Origin: Candidatus Hydrogenedentota bacterium
GTDB taxonomy: Bacteria; Hydrogenedentota; Hydrogenedentia; Hydrogenedentales; SCBR16-9
Length of the DNA stretch: 5,532 nt
NCBI GenBank assembly: GCA_007116095.1
Contig: SKJD01000501.1
Span: 1 to 5,532 of the forward strand
Direction of reading: 5' to 3'
The notes beneath the pieces were generated by a model that was not told where the DNA came from, did no database searches, and saw only the letters and a program-made list of their open reading frames with translations. Shown here in pieces: positions 1-5,339 of the stretch (positions are counted from its first letter, which is position 1; each line of letters begins with the position of its first letter). Made by a program: the position numbers and the translations under genes.

Positions 1-365
1 CCAACCACAAATATGTGCGCCGCATCTCCACCCCCGCCATCGACATGCTGATGAGCTACCACTGGCCCGGCAATGTGCGGGAACTGGAAAACTGTGTTGA
101 GCGTTCGGTATTGCTGACCAACGACGACGTGGTCCACGGCCATCACCTGCCCCCCACGCTACAGACGGCGGATGCCTCGAACACGCCTATGCAAGGGCTC
201 TGGGAAGACACCATGCACCGGGTCGAGCGCGAATTGCTGATCGAAGCCCTCAAGAATTCCAAGGGCAACAAGGCAGAAGCCGCCCGGGAGCTGGGGATTA
301 CCGAGCGCCTCATGGGCCTGCGGGTGAAAAAACGCGAGATCGAGCCGAAGCAATACCGGGACTGA
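1..365 (+). CDS. NifA-like sigma-54-dependent activator, C-terminal fragment
   Basis: This is the last 120 codons of a bacterial enhancer-binding protein that activates sigma-54 RNA polymerase. The 5' part lies outside the window; the first whole codon is at position 3, and a GTG at 15 is internal rather than a start. The fragment opens in the end of the AAA+ domain, with the family motif WPGNVREL at fragment residues 21-28. A linker of about 40 residues follows, then a Fis-type helix-turn-helix (about residues 75-110) containing NKAEAARELGIT and ending GLRVKKREIEPKQYR. The ITERLMGLRVKK form of the recognition helix resembles NifA-type regulators, so control of nitrogen fixation or a related process is possible. 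No nif gene is visible, and the sensory domain that would settle the signal is missing. The gene ends 21 nt from the convergent ComEA-like gene; no clear hairpin terminator is seen between them. The family is sure, the NifA subtype less so. Confidence 0.9.
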   Translation, partial: NHKYVRRISTPAIDMLMSYHWPGNVRELENCVERSVLLTNDDVVHGHHLPPTLQTADASNTPMQGLWEDTMHRVERELLIEALKNSKGNKAEAARELGITERLMGLRVKKREIEPKQYRD

Positions 366-386
366 GCCTGGTCACATCGCCCCTCG

Positions 387-1226
387 TCAGCCGCCACCGA
401 CCCGGATTTGATCGCGTATGGCTTCGAATCGTCGTTCTGCTATTCCGGATACATGAGTGATCTCTTCAATACTCTGGAATGGCGACGCTTCTCGGTAACT
501 GATGATATTGCCCGCCATGACCGGCCCGATGCCCGGAAGTCGCTGCAATTCTTCGGAACTGGCGGTGTTGATGTCAATCCGGTCGTCCTGCGTCTCCCCG
601 ACGCCACCGACGTCAACAGTCCCCCCCGACGCCGACGCGGCCGCATGTTGCGCTACCCAGGCTTCCTGATATGCAGGGTTCCACCAGGGCCGCCAACCGC
701 TGCGGGTGTACTGCGACAGATTGCGCCGGGCGGCTCCCGGCGATCCCCGCAACACCCACGCGCCCGCTTCCGACTGGTTCACGGTCGCCTCGGGAATGTA
801 CAGGGTCGTGCCGTCCAGGAGCCAGGCCGCAAGGTTGATGTCCTGTAAATCCGCCGTATCTGCCAAACCGCCAGCCGCCTCAAGCAACTGCTGCACCCGA
901 TCCCCGGGCTGCATGGGATAATACCCAGGACGCCGCACCGCGCCCTGCACCCCGACGACGATCCGATCTTCTTCGGGCTTAGTCTCCGGCGCCGTTGCAG
1001 TTTTTTCCTGCGGGTATCCAAGCGCATCCGGCACATCCCGGCTCAGCGCCTCCGCCACCCGCTGGGAAGGGGCCGCTCCCACCACCACATCCGCCGGCAT
1101 ACCGGCCACATCGGCTTCCTCCAGACGTGGCGCCACCGTCCGGTACTGCCCCAGGGCATACCCCAACATCATGGCGGCAGACAATGCACAAAAGCCGTAC
1201 AGTATCCATTGGCGTTTGCTTAGCAT
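387..1226 (-). CDS. comEA: ComEA-like SLBB / helix-hairpin-helix DNA-binding protein
   Basis: This 279-residue protein is predicted to be anchored in the inner membrane and to bind incoming double-stranded DNA, as ComEA does in competence. Residues 7-27 form one transmembrane helix after a short basic N-terminus, so the rest should be periplasmic. Residues 89-145 match an SLBB domain (VGVQGAVRRPGYYPM, then LLEAAGGL and TLYIP). Residues 217-276 are a tandem helix-hairpin-helix: DINTASSEELQRLPGIGP with a second hairpin around ITHVSGIAERR. The domain order matches Gram-positive ComEA, but the protein is longer than the roughly 200 residues of the Bacillus form. The excess is mainly a 70-residue linker with five tryptophans (157, 178, 181, 182, 190). 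The ATG at 1226 is preceded by a purine-rich AGGGGGAGGG abutting the codon, and the membrane helix leaves no sensible later start. No comEC or other competence gene is adjacent, so a role in uptake is inferred from domains. Confidence 0.85.
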   Translation of the reverse strand: MLSKRQWILYGFCALSAAMMLGYALGQYRTVAPRLEEADVAGMPADVVVGAAPSQRVAEALSRDVPDALGYPQEKTATAPETKPEEDRIVVGVQGAVRRPGYYPMQPGDRVQQLLEAAGGLADTADLQDINLAAWLLDGTTLYIPEATVNQSEAGAWVLRGSPGAARRNLSQYTRSGWRPWWNPAYQEAWVAQHAAASASGGTVDVGGVGETQDDRIDINTASSEELQRLPGIGPVMAGNIISYREASPFQSIEEITHVSGIAERRFEAIRDQIRVGGG

Positions 1227-1258
1227 CCCTCCCCCTGTGCATATTACGTCGAAATCAC

Positions 1259-1280
1259 ATCCACAGATTAGACAGATTAA
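1259..1280 (-). repeat. Degenerate copy of the AATCTG phased repeat
   Basis: Read on the minus strand, this stretch contains AATCTGTCT followed by AATCTGTGG and then AT. It is a shortened, mutated relative of the repeats at 5189-5220 and 5289-5320, with the same spacing of 9 bases between words and the same GTGGAT end. It lies 33 bases upstream of the ComEA-like start codon, so it could be in that gene's promoter region. Confidence 0.6.
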
Positions 1281-1285
1281 TAGGC

Positions 1286-1400
1286 AACGCTTTCAGCGTA
1301 GCGTTGTTGTTGGCGCCCCATACCCAGGGTAGGCCTTGACCTTGCGGCCAAGTCCAACCCTGGGCTGTATTTAGCGAAGCTCCTTCGGAGCATTTTTTTA
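1286..1400. repeat. Palindromic intergenic element
   Basis: Three nested inverted repeats follow one another. The first is AACGCT (1286-1291) with AGCGTT (1300-1305). The second is CCCAGGGT (1323-1330) with ACCCTGGG (1357-1364), enclosing a GC-rich 26-nt loop. The third is the perfect hairpin GCTCC-TTC-GGAGC (1379-1391) followed by a T-tract. The dense symmetry and lack of coding potential fit a REP- or MITE-like dispersed element. No second copy lies in the window, so dispersal is inferred. Confidence 0.5.
1379..1398 (+). terminator. Terminator-like hairpin with T-tract
   Basis: GCTCC and GGAGC form a perfect 5-bp stem with a TTC loop (a CUUCGG-type turn in RNA), followed by A and seven Ts. 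This has the form of a rho-independent terminator read on the plus strand. No plus-strand gene lies immediately upstream; the nearest is the activator ending at 365. It may therefore stop read-through antisense to the ComEA-like gene, or simply be the end of the surrounding palindromic element. Confidence 0.4.
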
Positions 1401-1490
1401 GTAATACTGCATGCTGCCTGCAATATCTTAAAGCACGATCACTGCCAACTTCCGGGTAGTCATGACGCCATTGTCGTCAACTAAAGTGCC

Positions 1491-1513
1491 CCTTGCGCCC
1501 TTGCGCCCTTGCG
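1491..1513 (+). repeat. 8-bp tandem repeat, almost three copies
   Basis: The word CCTTGCGC occurs twice in direct succession, followed by CCTTGCG. The period is exactly 8 bases with no mismatch. The period is not a multiple of three and no gene crosses it. It could vary in copy number by replication slippage. Confidence 0.7.
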
Positions 1514-1622
1514 TTAAATTGGCTCGAATTTACTGTTGTGACCGGTCCACGGGCGGGTGGCCTCATAATTGTAAGTAGTACTGCTGTAGTTTATAAATGC
1601 TTACATGACGCACGGGGTCTGG

Positions 1623-1642
1623 ATGCCTGCCTGCGTAGGCAT
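1623..1642. repeat. Short hairpin repeat
   Basis: ATGCCT (1623-1628) is the exact reverse complement of AGGCAT (1637-1642), and an alternative 5-bp stem TGCCT/AGGCA (1628-1632 with 1637-1641) is also possible. A similar ATGCCTGCCTGCG...GGCATGAC motif is familiar from intergenic hairpin repeats of many environmental bacteria, but only one copy is visible here. Confidence 0.45.
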
Positions 1643-1698
1643 GACAGGATTGGGCTTCGCAGGCCCACACCCGAAACGAAGGGCTTTCCATGTTCCCA

Positions 1699-1730
1699 TT
1701 TCGTGTCGTTTCGTGCCTTTCGTGGTTATA
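1699..1730 (+). repeat. Phased TTTCGTG triple repeat
   Basis: The heptamer TTTCGTG occurs three times, starting at 1699, 1709 and 1718, so the spacings are 10 and then 9 bases. The last copy runs into GGTTATA. This is the same architecture and spacing as the AATCTGCG repeats near 5289, although the word itself differs. It lies 38 bases beyond the stop codon of the ABC gene. Confidence 0.75.
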
Positions 1731-1768
1731 ATTCAGGCGAACACGAGGTTCGGTGCGACATGCCCGAC

Positions 1769-2683
1769 TCAACTCTGTCGGACAGTGTACTGTTCCAAAG
1801 CGTCGAGGTCAATATCCAGGCCCAGCCCGGGCTGAATATACGGCCCGATCCAGGTGAAGTACGCCGGATAGAAGTAGGCAAAAATCGATACAACCATTAC
1901 CCACACCACAAACAACGAAGTAAACGCCTTCACCACAATGCGAATCGCTTCCGTGCTGCCTGGGCGGGATAGAATCAGGTGATGGTGCTGGGCCTTGATG
2001 GCTTCGAGTTCCCCTTGAAATACGAGTTTCCCCTGGTGAATCATGCCGATTTGATCCGCAACCCGATCCACTTCCTCCAGCAGGTGCGAGGAAAAAACGA
2101 CCGTGCGGCCTTCTTCAGCCACTGTGCGCACAATGACTTCCAGAATATCCCGCCGTGCGATGGGGTCCAGCCCGGAGGAGGGCTCATCCAGCAAGAGCAG
2201 CTCCGGACGATACGCCAGGGCAATCAACAGGCCCGTTCTTGCCAGTTCGCCCCGCGATAGGTTTTTGATTTTGGCTTGGGGGTCCAGGCCAAACTGTTCC
2301 CGGAGTTCTTCCGCATAGTCGGGGTCCCAACTGGGATAGAAGGCCCGGGTATAGCGCATCAACTCCCATACCTGCATCCAGCCCGGGAGATTCCGGTCTT
2401 CCGAGAGGTACCCCAGGCGCGACAAGACCTCCACTGGATGCTTGACCGGGTCCAGCCCAAAAACCTGTACACTTCCCGCATTGGGCTGCAAACGTCCCAG
2501 CAGATGCCGAATCAACGTCGTTTTTCCGGCGCCATTTTCGCCGACCAACCCGAAGACCACCCCTTTCGGAATTTCCAGCGAAACATCGTCCAGCGCGGTC
2601 TTTCGCTTGAAGTTGCGCGTCAATTGCGCCACCGACACCACGACTTCCGATGCGTTGTTGTCACGCGTTTGTTCTGTGCTCAT
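1769..2683 (-). CDS. ABC transporter ATPase with an atypical C-terminal membrane segment
   Basis: This 304-residue protein is the nucleotide-binding subunit of an exporter-type ABC system. Walker A is GENGAGKTT (48-56), the signature is LSRGE (142-146), Walker B is LLLLDEP (162-168), the D-loop is SGLD and the switch histidine is H200. The usual Q-loop glutamine is replaced in LGYLSEDRNLP, as is common in YtrB/EcsA-like ATPases. The ATPase is typical until about residue 240. It then passes into a hydrophobic stretch (about 254-276, FTSLFVVWVMVVSIFAYFYP) and a short tail ending LDIDLDALEQYTVRQS. A membrane helix is not expected in such an ATPase, so this may be a deletion fusion to a lost permease or membrane gene. 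No separate permease follows; repeats and the ComEA-like gene do. The start at 2683 is chosen because it overlaps the GntR stop as ATGA and has GGAGG 7 bases upstream; an ATG at 2710 is less likely. Confidence 0.9.
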   Translation of the reverse strand: MSTEQTRDNNASEVVVSVAQLTRNFKRKTALDDVSLEIPKGVVFGLVGENGAGKTTLIRHLLGRLQPNAGSVQVFGLDPVKHPVEVLSRLGYLSEDRNLPGWMQVWELMRYTRAFYPSWDPDYAEELREQFGLDPQAKIKNLSRGELARTGLLIALAYRPELLLLDEPSSGLDPIARRDILEVIVRTVAEEGRTVVFSSHLLEEVDRVADQIGMIHQGKLVFQGELEAIKAQHHHLILSRPGSTEAIRIVVKAFTSLFVVWVMVVSIFAYFYPAYFTWIGPYIQPGLGLDIDLDALEQYTVRQS

Positions 2684-3078
2684 TCCGTGTCCTCCCTGCG
2701 TTGTTCCCAATGCTTGTTGCGCTCCTGGAGCAGCGCAATCACTTCCTCAAAGTCCCAATCCATATGCCGGGCATGCACCAGTAAGCTGTCCGCCTGCTCT
2801 GTCAGCAGGCGTCGCTGTTCGTCTGCAGAATAGGGGGATACCCCCGCCGAAACATAGGCGCCGGCGCCTTGGCGTTTATAGATAAGTCTGCATTCTTCCA
2901 ATTCGCGGTATGCCCGCACCACGGTGTTCGGGTTGATTAGCAATTGGCTGGCCAGGGTGCGCACGGGGGGCAGTCCGTCATGGGGCCGCAAACGTCCGGC
3001 GGCGATCAGGTGTTTCACCTGCTCGACAATCTGGCGGTAGATGGGCCGGCCTTCGTTGGGAGAAATATGGAGATGCAT
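2680..3078 (-). CDS. GntR-family transcriptional regulator, YtrA type
   Basis: This 132-residue repressor-like protein has a winged helix at residues 12-78: PIYRQIVEQVKHLIAAG, then LPPVRTLASQLLINPNTVVR as the helix-turn-helix, then a wing ending GAGAYVS. A short helical tail (about 83-130) takes the place of a large ligand-binding domain. That small size is characteristic of the YtrA subfamily, which usually controls its own ABC transporter operon. The next gene is such an ATPase and begins within the regulator's stop codon, so the two are likely translationally coupled. The ATG at 3078 is preceded by GAGG with a 6-base spacer; a TTG at 3090 would overlap that site and is rejected. Upstream lies a strong promoter with an overlapping inverted repeat, which suggests autoregulation. 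The inducing signal is unknown; in Gram-positive relatives it is often cell-envelope stress or antibiotics. Confidence 0.92.
   Translation of the reverse strand: MHLHISPNEGRPIYRQIVEQVKHLIAAGRLRPHDGLPPVRTLASQLLINPNTVVRAYRELEECRLIYKRQGAGAYVSAGVSPYSADEQRRLLTEQADSLLVHARHMDWDFEEVIALLQERNKHWEQRREDTE
2691..2695 (-). promoter_or_regulatory. Ribosome binding site of the ABC gene
   Basis: GGAGG on the minus strand lies 7 bases before the ATG at 2683, inside the end of the GntR coding sequence. It decides the start in favour of the ATG that overlaps the GntR stop codon, against the upstream ATG at 2710. Confidence 0.8.
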
Positions 3079-3084
3079 GATAGT

Positions 3085-3088
3085 CCTC
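3085..3088 (-). promoter_or_regulatory. Ribosome binding site of the GntR gene
   Basis: GAGG on the minus strand lies 6 bases before the ATG at 3078. The alternative in-frame TTG at 3090 overlaps this site, so the shorter, 132-residue reading is preferred. Confidence 0.7.
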
Positions 3089-3099
3089 AATCGTTATGC

Positions 3100-3119
3100 T
3101 GTATCGAAATTATGATACA
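3100..3119. promoter_or_regulatory. Probable operator of the GntR regulator
   Basis: TGTATC (3100-3105) and GATACA (3114-3119) form a perfect inverted repeat with an 8-base spacer. It covers the -10 box of the promoter for the GntR/ABC pair, so a dimer bound here would block polymerase. YtrA-type regulators generally bind palindromes in their own promoters, which fits. That this protein binds this site is an inference from position and symmetry. Confidence 0.7.
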
Positions 3120-3137
3120 ATTTTTACGGCATGTCAA
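3109..3137 (-). promoter_or_regulatory. Sigma-70-type promoter of the GntR/ABC operon
   Basis: On the minus strand a perfect -35 box TTGACA (3132-3137) is separated by exactly 17 bases from CATAAT (3109-3114), a five-of-six match to the -10 consensus. Transcription would start about 20-25 bases before the GntR ATG at 3078, leaving a short leader with the GAGG ribosome site. The -10 lies inside the inverted repeat described as the operator. Confidence 0.75.
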
Positions 3138-3152
3138 ATCCATTCTTAGTAT
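3123..3152 (+). promoter_or_regulatory. Weak candidate promoter of the metalloprotease gene
   Basis: On the plus strand TTTACG (3123-3128) and TAGTAT (3147-3152), 18 bases apart, each match the sigma-70 consensus at four of six positions. They sit 40-70 bases before the protease start, in the 114-base gap shared with the divergent GntR operon. The match is weak. If real, its -35 would be within four bases of the GntR operator, so shared control is conceivable. Confidence 0.3.
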
Positions 3153-3182
3153 TTTTTCTGCGCTATGTGGTACATTGCGGCC

Positions 3183-3187
3183 AGGAG
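3183..3187 (+). promoter_or_regulatory. Ribosome binding site deciding a GTG start
   Basis: AGGAG lies 5 bases before an in-frame GTG at 3193 but 14 bases before the in-frame ATG at 3202. The spacing favours the GTG as start of the metalloprotease, adding only three residues ahead of the ATG-encoded methionine. Both starts leave an intact signal peptide. Confidence 0.65.
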
Positions 3188-3192
3188 ATATC

Positions 3193-4962
3193 GTGCGAAA
3201 TATGAAAACCAGGTACTTAATTGGCGAAACACGTTGTCTGGCGTGCGGCCTGCTGCTGGCGCTACTGCTAGCGCTGCCGTGGGCGGCTGGGGTAGAGACG
3301 GAGGCTGCGCCAACGGCGATCCCGCTGTTACTGGAAGTGGATGGGGAAGCGACGTCGCCCGAGGCCAAGGCCGGCGACGTCCTACCGGCGCCGCTATTGC
3401 CGGCGTTACAGTACCGCCTGGCGACTCCGAATCCGGCGCTTGGAACAGAGAAGGCGCTGCAGCCGGGGGACGCATTGCGGATAAATCTCTTCCCGGATGC
3501 AACGTACCTGGCGCGTATTCATAGCGCCCACAGTGATTTCAACGGTGTCCATACCGTGGTGGCGGCGCTGGAGGAGGATTCCCTGGGCTATGTCATCCTC
3601 ACCCGAAGCGCCGGGGTATTGCAGATGACGGTGACGGCGCCGCAGGAAGGACGTCATTTCAAGCTCCTTACCCAGCCCAAATCGGATTTATACCAGGTTT
3701 TAGAACTGGACTGGCCGGCCCAGGACATTTTGGAGGATTGTCAGGAGGAGCCGCCACGTCTGGATTGGTCGCAGGTGCGAAAACAGACGCCCGCGCTGCG
3801 CCAAGATCTGCCTGGTCCAGAGGAATACGCCGTCATCCGGGTTATGGTGCTGTATACCCCCGCAGCGCGGGCGTGGGCCGGAGATGCCCAGGGTGAGACC
3901 ACGCATATCCACAACACCGTCGCGCAGGCGATGGCCCGGGCCAACCTGACGGCCGCCAACAGTGCAGTCGGGCTCCATTTCGAGTGGGTGCATACCGAGG
4001 AAGTGGACTATGTGGAGAGCGGCAACACCATCACTGATCTGGAACGCCTGACCTTTTACGAGGGCTTCGATCCCTTCGATTTAGAAGATGGGCCGCCCTG
4101 GTACATGGACGAGATTCATGACTGGCGCGATATGTATTGTGCGGACCTGGTGGTGCTGCTGACGCGCGCGAACGATTTTGGCGGGGTTGCCTGGTTGCTC
4201 ACGGAGGAGGAGGGCATCCCGCAGTTGGGCTTTTCCATCACGCGGGTGCAACAGGCGGCTTTGGGCTTCACCATGGTCCATGAGATGGCGCACAACCTGG
4301 GCGCGCACCACCACAAAGCGCAGAACAGGCAGCCGGGTCCGGGGCTCTTCCCCTACGCCGCCGGTTGGCGCTGGGTCGGCTCAGGCGGCGGTCGCCATGC
4401 CTCGGTGATGACCTATGAGAGCGGCGGCTTCTACGACGACGGTATCACCCATTTTCGCGTGCCCCACTTCTCCAACCCGGAGGTCACCTACCAGGGCGTG
4501 GCCACGGGCCATCCCCTGGACGGTGACAATGCGCGTACGATACGGAACGTCAAGCATGCGGTCGCAGCCTACCGCAGCGGCTGTGATGCGCCGGATCTGC
4601 GTATTCGCAGCAGCATCCCCCCAGACGAAATCCGCGCAGGCGACGCCCTGATCCTGTCCGCCGGCGACAACGGCACGGACTACTTGTGGTTCAAGGACGG
4701 CATGCTCCTGGAGGCGGATGGCCGGGTCGCCGGCGTGGAAAGCCAGTTCCTGCAGATTGACCCCGTACGCCCGGAAGACGTCGGCCTGTATCAAGTCTCC
4801 TTTGTTTTCGACGGCGTCCCCGTCAGCTCCGAGCCCTTCGAAATCCCCACCGTGCTGGAAGCACTGCCGCTAACGCAGCATGGGGCATTGGCGATGCTGA
4901 TAGGTATGGTCCTTTACCTCGGATTCAGGAAGCTCCGAGAGAATCAGAAAATTCGGGTCTAG
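3193..4962 (+). CDS. Secreted metzincin (reprolysin-like) zinc metalloprotease with Ig-like domain and C-terminal anchor
   Basis: This 589-residue protein is predicted to be an exported zinc endopeptidase. A basic N-terminus and hydrophobic core (about 16-32, LACGLLLALLLALPWAAG) form a signal peptide. Residues 90-175 resemble the prodomain-like region common in this family, including FPDATYLARI and a GYVILTRSAGVLQMTV strand pattern. The catalytic domain spans about 212-462. It carries HEMAHNLGAHH, giving zinc ligands H363, H367 and H373 and general base E364, and a Met-turn at SVMTY (M406). These are the hallmarks of metzincins, closest in look to the M12/reprolysin group. Residues about 470-552 form an Ig-like domain with the core tryptophan W499 and DVGLYQ, but without the usual disulfide cysteines. 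The end (about 558-589) is a short LPLTQHG motif, a hydrophobic helix and a basic tail, like a sorting signal. The substrate is unknown. The gene is divergent from the GntR operon and is followed only by repeats. Confidence 0.9.
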   Translation: MRNMKTRYLIGETRCLACGLLLALLLALPWAAGVETEAAPTAIPLLLEVDGEATSPEAKAGDVLPAPLLPALQYRLATPNPALGTEKALQPGDALRINLFPDATYLARIHSAHSDFNGVHTVVAALEEDSLGYVILTRSAGVLQMTVTAPQEGRHFKLLTQPKSDLYQVLELDWPAQDILEDCQEEPPRLDWSQVRKQTPALRQDLPGPEEYAVIRVMVLYTPAARAWAGDAQGETTHIHNTVAQAMARANLTAANSAVGLHFEWVHTEEVDYVESGNTITDLERLTFYEGFDPFDLEDGPPWYMDEIHDWRDMYCADLVVLLTRANDFGGVAWLLTEEEGIPQLGFSITRVQQAALGFTMVHEMAHNLGAHHHKAQNRQPGPGLFPYAAGWRWVGSGGGRHASVMTYESGGFYDDGITHFRVPHFSNPEVTYQGVATGHPLDGDNARTIRNVKHAVAAYRSGCDAPDLRIRSSIPPDEIRAGDALILSAGDNGTDYLWFKDGMLLEADGRVAGVESQFLQIDPVRPEDVGLYQVSFVFDGVPVSSEPFEIPTVLEALPLTQHGALAMLIGMVLYLGFRKLRENQKIRV

Positions 4963-4968
4963 TTTATT

Positions 4969-5095
4969 TTATTCGCGTATTTTGGCGTCCATTGGCGGAA
5001 AGTATTCACGGGTTTATTTTATCCACGAATGCACGCGAATGCACGCGAATTATGATTGGATTTTTAGCGAATCCCGAACTTTGCCTCCCTGACGC
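4969..5095 (+). repeat. Direct repeat, copy 1, with long internal hairpin
   Basis: This copy runs from TTATTCGCGTA to GACGC and differs from copy 2 at about ten positions by eye (nine substitutions, one single-base gap). Its first 84 bases hold two roughly 33-base arms (4969-5001 and 5020-5052) that are imperfect reverse complements around an 18-base loop containing GTATTCACGGG. Each arm is built of three 10-base words. It begins seven bases after the protease stop codon. Confidence 0.85.
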
Positions 5096-5188
5096 TTCGT
5101 GGCCCCAATATACAGAAATGAAAAGTCCATGAAAGGGTAATTGCAGCAATATATTGGTTAACATGGCCTCAGTATGGATCATCGCCGG

Positions 5189-5320
5189 TTATCCACAGAT
5201 TACGCAGATGTTCGCCGATTGAAAACGAACGCAAGCTTTTAATCAATAAATCCCCAGGGCCGACCATAGGCTTCTTGCCAGGTATTAATAATCTGCGTTA
5301 ATCTGCGTAATCTGTGGATA
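5189..5320. repeat. Element bounded by perfect 20-bp inverted repeats
   Basis: TATCCACAGATTACGCAGAT (5190-5209) is the exact reverse complement of ATCTGCGTAATCTGTGGATA (5301-5320). The similarity continues imperfectly inward, so each end is a three-word phased repeat (5189-5220 and 5289-5320) with its GTGGATA side facing outward. The roughly 70-base centre has no coding capacity. The layout resembles a miniature inverted-repeat element, but no target-site duplication is evident at the edges. Confidence 0.8.
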
Positions 5321-5339
5321 TAATTCGGGTGCCTTTTTT

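Larger units (their letters stand above)
1227..1768. other. Gene-free intergenic region with several small repeats
   Basis: No convincing coding sequence lies here; open frames through it have no plausible ribosome site or recognisable domain. It separates the start of the ComEA-like gene from the 3' end of the ABC gene. In order it holds a degenerate phased repeat (1259-1280), a palindromic element ending in a UUCG-type hairpin (1286-1400), unremarkable sequence (1401-1490), an 8-bp tandem repeat (1491-1513), a short hairpin repeat (1623-1642) and a second phased repeat (1699-1730). The ComEA promoter should lie in the first 70 bases. A TAATAT box is present on the minus strand about 20 nt upstream of the start codon, but no good -35 goes with it. 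Confidence 0.75.

Noticed and set aside
408..848. Open frame of 146 codons on the plus strand opposite the ComEA-like gene
   Set aside because: It lies wholly antisense to a gene with clear SLBB and HhH domains, has no recognisable domain and reads as a GC-rich shadow frame.
995..1339. Proline- and histidine-rich plus-strand frame of 114 codons
   Set aside because: It overlaps the start of the ComEA-like gene antisense and runs into the palindromic repeat; its composition is that of a shadow frame.
1493..1972. Plus-strand frame of 159 codons across the repeat region into the ABC gene
   Set aside because: It spans the 8-bp tandem, the hairpin and the TTTCGTG repeat and ends antisense to the ABC gene; there is no ribosome site or domain.
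2276..2885. Plus-strand frames antisense to the ABC and GntR genes
   Set aside because: The minus strand carries the Walker motifs and the winged helix, so the plus-strand frames are shadows.
2944..3192. Longer reading of the metalloprotease starting inside the GntR gene
   Set aside because: The extra 83 residues would be antisense to the GntR helix-turn-helix and its promoter and would bury the signal peptide; the ribosome site at 3183 supports the GTG at 3193.
3217..3243. Lipoprotein signal in the metalloprotease (cysteine in RCLACGL)
   Set aside because: Both cysteines precede the hydrophobic core instead of following it, so they cannot form a lipobox.
5105..5157. Inverted repeat CCAATATA / TATATTGG as a regulatory site
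   Set aside because: Eight A/T-rich bases 37 apart are expected by chance in a region of this size, and no gene lies downstream.
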